A DNA stretch of 64,000 nt from Streptacidiphilus jiangxiensis (lineage in GTDB: Bacteria > Actinomycetota > Actinomycetes > Streptomycetales > Streptomycetaceae). Numbering within the stretch: position 1 is the stretch's first letter; each line of letters begins with the position of its first letter. The stretch is taken from NCBI RefSeq assembly GCF_900109465.1, contig NZ_FOAZ01000022.1:85497-149496 (forward strand), written 5' to 3'. The position numbers and the translations under genes are program-made. The notes under the pieces were generated by a model, which saw only the letters and a program-made list of their open reading frames with translations, was not told where the DNA came from and ran no database searches. Positions 7,791 through 14,785 of the stretch are shown piece after piece.

Positions 7791-8992
7791 GATCCCGAGC
7801 TTATGCCCGTTCCGGGTCGGACCGGCTGCTGGAAGACGACCTCGGGGTAGGCGCGGGACGGCCCGTCGAACAGCGGCTGCGGGACGCCCTTGAGCTGCAG
7901 GTCGAAGAAGGCCCTGACGTAGCTCCTGGTGATCGCCAGCGAGCGGGCGGCGGCGATCTGCTCCCCCTGGATGGGGTAGCCGACCTCGGCCGCCAGCACG
8001 GGCAGGTCGGTGAAGTCCAGGTGCGTCGACCCGGTCACCGTCAGCCACCGCTTCCAGCCGTCCAGCAGCGGCCAGTCCGTCGACCAGCTCGTCTCGCCAC
8101 CGCCCACGGTGTGGTCGGTGGAGTTGCCGAGCAGCAGGAGCGGCCGACGCCCGAGGCCGGCGACCGGCAGCCCGTCGAAGATCGCGCCGTCCAGATCGGC
8201 TCCGGCACGCACCCGCCGGTCCGTGGCCATCACCGGGACGGTGGCCGCGCCGCCGAGGGAGTGGCCGGCCATACCGATCCGCCGGGAGTCGATCAGGTGC
8301 GCGTAGCGCCAGACAGGATGCGCTCCGGCGAGCTGGTCGAGGACGAAGGACACGTCCTCGGCCCTGCTGTCGGCGATGGCCACCGGGCCGGGCGCGTCGG
8401 GCGAGTCGCTGCACAGGAGCGTGCAGGTGAGCGTCCGGCCGTCGGGGAAGGTGGTCCCGGAGTCCTCGTAGGTGTGGTCGACCAGCGCGACGACGTAGCC
8501 GTGGCTGGTCAGGTCCACCGCCAGCGCGGTCAGGGTCTGCCGGGGCAGCCCGAAGCCGGGCGAGAGCACCACGAGCGGGTAGCGGCCGTGGTCCGGCCTG
8601 GCGTCGGTGAAGGCGTAGGTGCGGGTGTCGGCGAGCAGGTGCGGCGGCAGACCGGAGCCGGGGGCCCGCTGGTCCAGCAGCAGCTTCGCCTCGGTGGCGT
8701 TCATGTAGGGAGCCGGCCTGCCGGTGCCGCGCCGGGCGGGGTAGTACAGGGAGACCATGAGCTGACGCGGCCCTGCGCTCGGCACCCAGGGGTCCTGGCG
8801 GTGCCGGTCCACCAGGTGGAGCACGTCGACGCCGACCGCGTACGGGCCGGTGGGGCGGGGCAGGGCGAGCTGGACGGCGGCGCGAGCGGCGACAGGCACG
8901 GGAGCGGCCGAGGCCGTACCGGCTGCGACGATCGGCAGGGGCAGGACGAGAGCGAGGGCCAGGGCCGTCGCGGCACTGCGGAGAGTGGTCAT
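7787..8992 (-). CDS. Secreted alpha/beta hydrolase, PAF-acetylhydrolase-like
   Basis: 401 residues. The N-terminus is a signal peptide (MTTLRSAATALALALVLPL, cleavage near ASA-AP). The nucleophile elbow GHSLGGAA lies near residue 245, the oxyanion strand VVLSPGFG near 160, a likely acid in GADLDGAIFDG near 270, and a likely catalytic His in GSTHLDFTD near 325. This layout matches platelet-activating-factor acetylhydrolase/dienelactone hydrolase-like esterases. The ATG at 8992 gives the signal peptide directly; the longer in-frame start would bury it. It heads a two-gene unit with the MBL-fold protein. Confidence 0.85.
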   Translation of the reverse strand: MTTLRSAATALALALVLPLPIVAAGTASAAPVPVAARAAVQLALPRPTGPYAVGVDVLHLVDRHRQDPWVPSAGPRQLMVSLYYPARRGTGRPAPYMNATEAKLLLDQRAPGSGLPPHLLADTRTYAFTDARPDHGRYPLVVLSPGFGLPRQTLTALAVDLTSHGYVVALVDHTYEDSGTTFPDGRTLTCTLLCSDSPDAPGPVAIADSRAEDVSFVLDQLAGAHPVWRYAHLIDSRRIGMAGHSLGGAATVPVMATDRRVRAGADLDGAIFDGLPVAGLGRRPLLLLGNSTDHTVGGGETSWSTDWPLLDGWKRWLTVTGSTHLDFTDLPVLAAEVGYPIQGEQIAAARSLAITRSYVRAFFDLQLKGVPQPLFDGPSRAYPEVVFQQPVRPGTGISSGS

Positions 8993-9120
8993 GACGAGAA
9001 CGCTAGGCAGTGGCAGCCGACGGACCGTCACCGCCGGGAAGGAGCGCGACCCCGACTGTTCCCCTGGCTCCGGCGGCCACCAACCCGTAGTACTGGAGGG
9101 CTACATGACCGACAGTCCGG

Positions 9121-9444
9121 TCAGAGCGCGGTCTCGCCCCACTCCCTGGTCCGGATCCGGACCACCCGCTCCACCGGGGTGACCCAGATGCTGCCCCGGA
9201 CACCGGCCACGGCGATCACGTGGACGATGTCCGGCGCGTCCGCGTCCGGCGTGACGAGGTCCAGGCGGACGGCCGGCTGGAGCTCGACCCGTCGGCGCGT
9301 GCCGCGGTAGACCTCGTCGTGGGCGGGCCCGACACCCCGGGCGAACACCGTGGTGACGGTGACGCCCGGGATGCCGAGGGTGCGTAACGCCTCGTGGACC
9401 CGTTCGAAGCCGGAGGCGGGCAGCACGGCGGTGATCAGCTTCAC
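9121..9444 (-). CDS. PII-like nitrogen regulatory protein, divergent
   Basis: 107 residues. The start VKLITAVLPASGFERVHEAL, the YRG of the T-loop and the end VERVVRIRTREWGETAL are those of GlnB/GlnK proteins. Two things are odd. The T-loop lacks the usual KGH lysine. The stretch that normally reads RTGKIGDGK, which holds ATP and 2-oxoglutarate, is about five residues shorter and reads GVRGS. Apart from residue 2 there is no lysine at all. The GTG overlaps the Amt stop (GTGA), so it is coupled to the ammonium channel and most likely plugs it, but the sensing chemistry may differ. Confidence 0.8.
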   Translation of the reverse strand: MKLITAVLPASGFERVHEALRTLGIPGVTVTTVFARGVGPAHDEVYRGTRRRVELQPAVRLDLVTPDADAPDIVHVIAVAGVRGSIWVTPVERVVRIRTREWGETAL

Positions 9445-10862
9445 GGCTCGGCGGCAGGTTCGGCGACCGGCTCCGCCGCCGTCACCGGCGCCTTCGCCGC
9501 CGACGCCGACGCCCCTACGGCGGCCAGGCCCTCCTCGCTGGGGTACGCCTCCTCGTCGTGCACCGCGAGGTCGCCGATCTCCAGCACCTCGTCCGGGGCG
9601 CGGAGCTTCACGAACAGGCCGATGGCCTTGAGGATCACGAAGGTCATCACCGCGTCCCAGACGATGATCGTCCCGGCCGCGCCCAGTTGCACGAGCAGCT
9701 GCTTGGGGTGGCCGTGGAACAGCCCCGCGACGGAGAAGACGCTGCCGTCCTTGTTGTAGTAGACCGCCATGGCCGGGTCGGCGAACAGGCCCACCAGCAG
9801 GCCGCCGACCAGTCCCGCGACACCGTGGGTGTGGACCACGCCCAGGGCGTCGTCCACCTTCTGCATGAAGCGCAGCTTCCCCAGCTTGTTCCAGGACAGC
9901 CAGACGATCACCGAGGCGATCAGGCCGACCAGGATCGCGCCCACCCCGGTCACGAAGCCGGCCGCCGGCGTGATCGCCACCAGGCCGACGATCATGCCGT
10001 TGATCGCACCGAGGAAGGTCGGCTTGCGCTGCGGCCCGGCGAACATGTCCAGCAGCAGCCAGGTCAGCAGGGCGACGGCGGTGGCCAGGTTGGTGTTCAG
10101 CACGGCCGCGGCCGCGTTCTGACCGCCGAAGTACATGTCCCCGCCGTTGAAGCCGTTCCAGCCGAGCCACAGGATGCCCGCGCCGACCGCCACCATCGGC
10201 AGGTTGTTCGGCACGGCCCTGGCCCGGTCCCGGGCCAACCGCGGCCCGATCACCGCCGCGGCGACGAAGCCGGAGGTGCCGGCGGCGAGGTGGATCACGT
10301 AGCCGCCGGAGTAGTCCAGCGCCCCGGCCTGCGCCCACCAGCCGCCGCCCCAGAGCAGGAACGCGTTGACGGAGTAGACGATGCCGGACCAGAGCGGCAC
10401 GAACAGCAGCCACGCCTTGAAGTTCATCCGCCCGATCACGCTGCCGAGGAAGAGCAGCGGCGTGATGGCCGCGAAGGCGAACTGGAAGTAGGCCAGCGTG
10501 GACTGCGGGAACCGGAAGTCCGGCATCGCCCCGGTGCCGCTGACGAGCGGAATCGCGGCCTTTCCGGTCTCCGCTCCCGCGCTGGTGATCGTGCCCGGCC
10601 TGCCGACGGCGGAGTTCAGAATCCCGGGGCCGAGGTGGAGTGGTGATCCGAAGCTCATCTTGAACTCGTAGAGCACCCAGGCCACGAGAACGATCGAGAA
10701 AGCGCTGAACGCCATGAGCATGGTGTTCACAGCCCATTTGCGCTGCACCAGTCCGGCGTAGAGCACGGCGATGCCGGGGATGCTCATCAGGCCCACCAGC
10801 GTGGCTGCCACCAGCTGCCACGTGTTGTCGCCCGCGTTGAGCCAACTAGGGTAGGGAATCAC
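9441..10862 (-). CDS. amtB: Ammonium transporter, Amt family
   Basis: 473 residues, about eleven membrane segments. Diagnostic blocks include the periplasmic tryptophan-rich mouth (WGGGWWAQAGALDYSGG), the first pore histidine in YVIHLAAG, the second in GVVHTHGVAGLVGG, and the conserved LGWNGFNGG. The C-terminal tail after residue 425 (DEVLEIGDLAVHDEEAY) is acidic and then rich in Ala and Pro, longer than usual, and is the normal docking site for GlnK. The GTG at 10862 follows GGGAGG with 9 bases between; the upstream in-frame ATG adds only charged sequence. Downstream PII-like gene overlaps it. Confidence 0.92.
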   Translation of the reverse strand: MIPYPSWLNAGDNTWQLVAATLVGLMSIPGIAVLYAGLVQRKWAVNTMLMAFSAFSIVLVAWVLYEFKMSFGSPLHLGPGILNSAVGRPGTITSAGAETGKAAIPLVSGTGAMPDFRFPQSTLAYFQFAFAAITPLLFLGSVIGRMNFKAWLLFVPLWSGIVYSVNAFLLWGGGWWAQAGALDYSGGYVIHLAAGTSGFVAAAVIGPRLARDRARAVPNNLPMVAVGAGILWLGWNGFNGGDMYFGGQNAAAAVLNTNLATAVALLTWLLLDMFAGPQRKPTFLGAINGMIVGLVAITPAAGFVTGVGAILVGLIASVIVWLSWNKLGKLRFMQKVDDALGVVHTHGVAGLVGGLLVGLFADPAMAVYYNKDGSVFSVAGLFHGHPKQLLVQLGAAGTIIVWDAVMTFVILKAIGLFVKLRAPDEVLEIGDLAVHDEEAYPSEEGLAAVGASASAAKAPVTAAEPVAEPAAEP

Positions 10863-10915
10863 GCGATCGTGCCTCCCGTCGTGGGAATCGTTTCTCCGGA
10901 CGGTGGGCTCGGCCC

Positions 10916-10936
10916 GTTTCCCTGACGTTTCGTCAG
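10916..10936. promoter_or_regulatory. Possible GlnR half-box and dyad upstream of amtB
   Basis: On the amtB strand the sequence reads GAAAC-N6-GAAAC (10916-10931), close to the GTNAC-N6-GAAAC half-site bound by actinomycete GlnR. It overlaps the dyad CTGACG-TTT-CGTCAG (10922-10936). GlnR is known to control ammonium transport genes in Streptomyces, so the location fits, but only half a classical box is seen. Confidence 0.35.
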
Positions 10937-10976
10937 CATTTCTGCGCGGCAAAAACCTTCATTCGCAGGAGAGCCA

Positions 10977-11447
10977 GTGATCCGACCCGCCGAACCCGCC
11001 GATCTCGCGGCTGTCGCGGCGATCTACGCCCACTACGTCACGGAAACCGTGATCACCTTCGAGGAGACGCCGCCGAGCGTCGCCGACTGGCAGTCGAAGG
11101 AATTGCCGGTATTCCTCGTCGCGGAGATCGACGGCGAGATCGCGGGCTACGCCTACGTGAGCCAGTACCGCCCCAAGCCCGCCTACCGGTTCACCGGCGA
11201 GAACTCCATCTACCTGGCCCCGGGCCGCACGGGCCAGGGCCTCGGCAGCGCGCTGCTGGACGCGTTGCTGACGGAGTGCCGGAAGACCGAGCTGCGCCAA
11301 CTGGTCGCCGTCATCGCGGACTCCGGCAACGACGCCTCCGTCACCCTGCACCGCCGCTTCGGCTTCGAGCAGGTCGGCCGGCTGCGGAACGTCGGCTTCA
11401 AGCACGGACGGTGGATCGACACGACGCTGATGCAGCTGCCCCTTTAG
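10977..11447 (+). CDS. GNAT acetyltransferase, phosphinothricin/methionine-sulfoximine acetyltransferase type
   Basis: 156 residues. IRPAEPADLAAVAAIYAHYV opens the fold, FEETPP is the substrate-loop signature of the Pat/Bar group, and GRTGQGLGSALLDALL is the acetyl-CoA pyrophosphate loop. HRRFGFEQVGRLRNVGFKHGRW near the end is also typical. Such enzymes acetylate phosphinothricin or methionine sulfoximine analogues of glutamate. The GTG follows GCAGGAGAG. It diverges from amtB. Confidence 0.85.
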   Translation: MIRPAEPADLAAVAAIYAHYVTETVITFEETPPSVADWQSKELPVFLVAEIDGEIAGYAYVSQYRPKPAYRFTGENSIYLAPGRTGQGLGSALLDALLTECRKTELRQLVAVIADSGNDASVTLHRRFGFEQVGRLRNVGFKHGRWIDTTLMQLPL

Positions 11448-11548
11448 GGGCGCGAGGAACTACGCGAGAAACCACTGATGAGCAGATGGTCCTCAATGCG
11501 CAGGGCCATCCGCACGCCATTGGTTTCTCGCGCAGTTCCTCGCGCCCC
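11447..11548. repeat. About 100-bp palindromic intergenic repeat, copy A
   Basis: Arms 11447-11474 and 11521-11548 match at 27 of 28 positions as an inverted repeat, and an inner pair (GATGGTCCT against AGGGCCATC) makes a second stem. The same element is found at 14415-14516 and 46279-46379. It lies between convergent genes, so as RNA it would be a strong two-way terminator. Its conservation, including the loop, also fits a miniature mobile or REP-like repeat. Confidence 0.85.
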
Positions 11549-11557
11549 TGCGGGTTC

Positions 11558-12655
11558 TCACCGTTCCAAAGGTGTCCACCACTGCGTGCGGCGACGCCCC
11601 ACGCCCGTGCTGCGGGCCGCGGCGCGTTCCACGCGGGCACGCTTGACCGTACGGAAGCGCCGTGCGCGCCCGCGCGCGAGGTCCGCTGCGCCGATGAGGC
11701 CGGCGGTGTTGCCGAGGCGGGCCTCGAGGACGTCCGCCTCCGGGCGGAAGCCGCGGCCGGTGAGGTTGCGGCGGTAGGCCTCCCGCGCTGGGGTGAGCAG
11801 GAGCTCGCCCGCCGCGGAGACGCCGCCGCCGATGACGAAGCGGCCCGGATCCAGCGCGGCGGCGAGGTTGGCGAGGCCGAGGCCGAGCCACTGGCCGATC
11901 TCCTGGAGGAGTTCGACCGCACAGGGATCACCCGCCTGGGCCGCCTCGGTGACCAGCGGGCCGGTGATCGCCGAGACGTCGCCGTCGACGCGGTCCAGCA
12001 GCGGCTGCGCGACCGGCGACTCCGCCGCCGCCAGCTCGCGCGCCTCACGGACCAGCGCGTTGCCGGAGGAGTACTGCTCCCAACAGCCGCGGTTGCCGCA
12101 GGGGCAACGGTGGCCGCCGGGAACGACCGTCATGTGGCCGAACTCGCCGGCCATGCCGTAGCGGCCACGCTCCAGCCGGCCACCGCGCACGATCGCACCG
12201 CCGATGCCGGTGCCGAGGTTCACCATCACCAGGTGCTCCTCCCCCGCGCCCGCGCCGAAGCGCCACTCCGCCCAGGCGGCGGCGTTCGCGTCGTTCTCGA
12301 CGATCACCGGCAGCTTGAGCCGGTCCGTCAGGGCCGCCTGCAGCGGCTCGTTGCGCCAGCTCAGGTGAGGTGCGAACAGCACCCGCGCGCGATGGGCGTC
12401 GACGAAGCCGGCCGCGCCGATGCCGACCGCGTGGACGTCGTGCCGGTCGGCGAGGGAGAGCACCAGCTCGGTGATGACGTCCTCGACGACCTTGGGGCTC
12501 TTGCTCTTGTGGGGCGTCTCGGTGCGCAGCTGCTCCAGGATCCGGCCCTCGCCGTCGACGACCCCGGCGGCGATCTTCGTGCCGCCGATGTCGATGCCGA
12601 CCGTCGGCAGGCGCAGGGCCGTCCTGCGGACGTACTCGGCGTAATCGCTGCTCAA
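11558..12655 (-). CDS. ROK family sugar kinase (glucokinase-like)
   Basis: 365 residues. The phosphate-1 loop GIDIGGTKIAAGVVD is at about residues 20-34, the sugar-binding ENDANAAAWAEW near 120, the second phosphate loop NLGTGIGGA near 145, and the ROK zinc site CPCGNRGCWEQYSSG near 182-196. Glucokinase of the GlkA type is the best match, phosphorylating glucose and linked in Streptomyces to carbon repression. The start is uncertain: TTG at 12655 gives 19 residues before the first loop and has only a weak ribosome site. The stop lies 10 bp beyond repeat A. Confidence 0.88.
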   Translation of the reverse strand: MSSDYAEYVRRTALRLPTVGIDIGGTKIAAGVVDGEGRILEQLRTETPHKSKSPKVVEDVITELVLSLADRHDVHAVGIGAAGFVDAHRARVLFAPHLSWRNEPLQAALTDRLKLPVIVENDANAAAWAEWRFGAGAGEEHLVMVNLGTGIGGAIVRGGRLERGRYGMAGEFGHMTVVPGGHRCPCGNRGCWEQYSSGNALVREARELAAAESPVAQPLLDRVDGDVSAITGPLVTEAAQAGDPCAVELLQEIGQWLGLGLANLAAALDPGRFVIGGGVSAAGELLLTPAREAYRRNLTGRGFRPEADVLEARLGNTAGLIGAADLARGRARRFRTVKRARVERAAARSTGVGRRRTQWWTPLER

Positions 12656-12742
12656 CTCGCGTCCGATCCGATCCGTGTTCGCGCTGGTGGGTGGCTTGGA
12701 TGTCCATCCTGCCGCGTCACCGGCACCCGGCGCGATTCGGGA

Positions 12743-14308
12743 TCAGCTCAGTTCGAGGGCGAGGAAGAAGTCCACCCGGTCCTCCAGGCGCGAGAGGTCA
12801 CGCCCGGTCAGCTCCTCGATCCGGCCGATGCGGTAGCGCAGCGTGTTGACGTGGACGTGCAGCGCGGCCGCGCAGCGGGTCCAGGAGCCGTCGTAGCGCA
12901 GGAACGCCTCCAGGGTGCGGACAAGGTCCGCCTGGTGCTCGAGGTCGTAGCCGATGACGCGGTCCAGCAGCCGGGAGCGGAACGCACGGCGCACCTCGTC
13001 CGGGACGGCGGCCAGCAGCAGCACGTGCGAGGCCAGCTCCTCCGGGCCCGCGACGCACAGGCGGCCGAGCCGGGCCGCGGCGATGCGGCGGGCGTGCCGG
13101 GCCTCCTCCAGAGCGCCGCGCAGGCCGCCCACGCCGTCGGCGGGCGCGCTGACACCCACGGTGAGCCGACCCTCCGGGCCGAGCCCGGCCTCCAGCGGCG
13201 CGAGCAGCTCGGCCAGCACCTCCGAGGCGGTCCGCTCGCCCTGCGGCAGCGGCAGCACCACGACCGCGGCGTCGCCGTCGTCGCCGACCAGGGCCCGGTC
13301 GTCAAGGCCGGTCAGCGCCTCGGCGACGGCCTCGCGGGCCTCCCCCTCGGCGAGCGCCTGCCCCGCGACGGAGACCACGACCCAGCTCTGCGGCAGCGGC
13401 AGCTCGGGGCCGCTGCTCATCGCGTGCGCGGCCTCCATGGCGCGCAGCAGCTCGTCCGGCGCGGCGTCACGCTGCAACAGCGTGATCATCTCGTCGGCGA
13501 GCCGTGCCCGCAGGGTGCGGCCGTCGTCGCGGCGGACGCGCTCGGCGGAGACCAGGCGGGCCAGGTTCTCGGCGAGCTGGCGGCGCTTGGCGGTCCAGTC
13601 GGTGATGTCGCCCTCGACCGCGAGCAGCCACTGCGCGAGCGGCGTGCCGCCGGGGACGGGCAGCAGCGAGAACTGGCGATCACCCACGCGGGTGCGGCTG
13701 GCCGGGGTACTGCGTCGGCGCTGCGCCTCCAGGTGCGCGCGCACCAGCGCCTCCCGCTCGGGCCCGTCGAGCCCGTCGACGGGCCCGGCGACGAGGCGGC
13801 CGGTGGGCGTCAGCACCCAGCTCTCCAGGTCGACGTCACCGCCGAGCAACTGGAGCACGGCGTCCAGGCCTGCGCCGCTGGCGGCGGAGACGAGCATGCG
13901 GTGGCGGTCGACGAGCGCGGAGAGGTCCGCGGCGCGGTCGGCGGAGACCTGGCGGTTGACGTACTCGGCGACGGAGCCGAAGGCGACGTCGTCCGGGACG
14001 GCGAAGAGCGGCAGGCGGTGGCGCTCGCATGCCTCGATGAGGTCCTGCGGCACGGGCCCGACCTCCGCCTCCCCGGCGGCGAGGCCGGCGGCACCGCCGG
14101 AGGCCAGGTGGCGGACGAAGCGCTCGGAGTCCTCCGACTCGTAGCGCCACAGCATTCCGGTGAGCACGAGCTCACCGCCGTGCAGGTACCGACTGGGGTC
14201 GCGCAGGTCCGTGGTCATCACGCCGGTCACCACGCGGTCGAGCTCTTCACCTCCCGCGAGCAGCCGCATCGGCGGTGCGGTGGGAGCGAGCAGCGCACCG
14301 ATCCGCAC
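12743..14308 (-). CDS. PucR family transcriptional regulator
   Basis: 521 residues. The N-terminal PucR domain (residues 1-130) contains LDRVVTGVMTTDLRDPSRYL and GELVLTGMLW. A variable middle resembles a GGDEF-like fold. The C-terminal PucR HTH runs from about 455 to 515, with ALHVHVNTLRYRIGRIEELTG. In Bacillus and actinomycetes PucR proteins control purine breakdown. It is placed about 2.8 kb from the divergently oriented xanthine dehydrogenase operon, so it may control that operon, the ammonium genes or both. The GTG follows GGAGG with 8 bases between. Confidence 0.85.
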   Translation of the reverse strand: MRIGALLAPTAPPMRLLAGGEELDRVVTGVMTTDLRDPSRYLHGGELVLTGMLWRYESEDSERFVRHLASGGAAGLAAGEAEVGPVPQDLIEACERHRLPLFAVPDDVAFGSVAEYVNRQVSADRAADLSALVDRHRMLVSAASGAGLDAVLQLLGGDVDLESWVLTPTGRLVAGPVDGLDGPEREALVRAHLEAQRRRSTPASRTRVGDRQFSLLPVPGGTPLAQWLLAVEGDITDWTAKRRQLAENLARLVSAERVRRDDGRTLRARLADEMITLLQRDAAPDELLRAMEAAHAMSSGPELPLPQSWVVVSVAGQALAEGEAREAVAEALTGLDDRALVGDDGDAAVVVLPLPQGERTASEVLAELLAPLEAGLGPEGRLTVGVSAPADGVGGLRGALEEARHARRIAAARLGRLCVAGPEELASHVLLLAAVPDEVRRAFRSRLLDRVIGYDLEHQADLVRTLEAFLRYDGSWTRCAAALHVHVNTLRYRIGRIEELTGRDLSRLEDRVDFFLALELS

Positions 14309-14414
14309 GTCGGGTACCTCCGAAACTCGGCAAAAGGGATGGGCTTCCGGGAGACGGTACCCGAACCCCCAGGGGCGCGAGGAATCGATCCGAGCTGTGG
14401 TTGCACTATCTCAA

Positions 14415-14516
14415 GGGGCGCGGGGAACTGCGCGAGAAACCACCGGCGTGCGGATGGCCCTGCTCGCTGAGGACCATTCGCACGCCGGTGGCTTGTCGCG
14501 CAGTTCCCCGCGCCCC
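14415..14516. repeat. About 100-bp palindromic intergenic repeat, copy B
   Basis: Outer arms start GGGGCGCGGGGAACTGCGCG and end with its complement CGCGCAGTTCCCCGCGCCCC. The inner stem extends through CCGGCGTGCG paired with CGCACGCCGG, and GATGGCCCT faces AGGACCATT. It is the same element as copies A and C. It runs directly into the 84-bp tandem repeat, sharing the bases CCCCGCGCCCC. Confidence 0.85.
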
Positions 14517-14774
14517 TGATGGGTGCAACTACTTGCGGGAGTATCACTGACCCGGTCGCGCCCACGCGGCGGAGCCGCACATGTCACGGCCCCGCGCCCC
14601 TGATGGGTGCAACCACTTGCGGGAGCATCACCGACCCGGTCGCGCCCACGCGGCGGAGCCGCACATGTCACGGCCCCGCGCCCCTGATGGGTGCAACCAC
14701 TTGCGGGAGCATCACCGACCCGGTCGCGCCCACGCGGCGGAGCCGCACATGTCACGGCCCCGCGCCCCTGATGG
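14506..14774. repeat. 84-bp tandem repeat, three full copies plus a 17-bp partial copy
   Basis: Copies begin at 14506, 14590, 14674 and 14758, exactly 84 bp apart. The second and third are identical as far as I can read and the first differs at three bases. Each contains the start of the palindromic element's right arm and the segment GCGCCCACGCGGCGGAGCCG. That segment recurs in reverse at about 33236 and 46214 and in part near 31653. There are no unique spacers, so it is not a CRISPR array. Confidence 0.9.
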
Positions 14775-14785
14775 TGCTCGCTTGC

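Larger units (their letters stand above)
14309..14785. other. Repeat-rich intergenic region between PucR and the M3 peptidase
   Basis: This 477-bp gap holds palindromic repeat copy B (14415-14516) and an 84-bp tandem repeat (14506-14774), listed separately. The first 100 bases are the pucR upstream region. The open frames here (such as one of 121 residues made of repeats) arise because 84 is a multiple of three; they have no other sign of coding. Confidence 0.7.

Noticed and set aside
11276..14470. 1064-codon plus-strand frame across the ROK kinase and PucR genes
   Set aside because: It is the antisense shadow of two well-supported genes and includes the palindromic repeats.
14506..14774. 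Tandem 84-bp repeats considered as a CRISPR array
   Set aside because: Copies are directly joined with no unique spacers, units are too long, and there are no cas genes.
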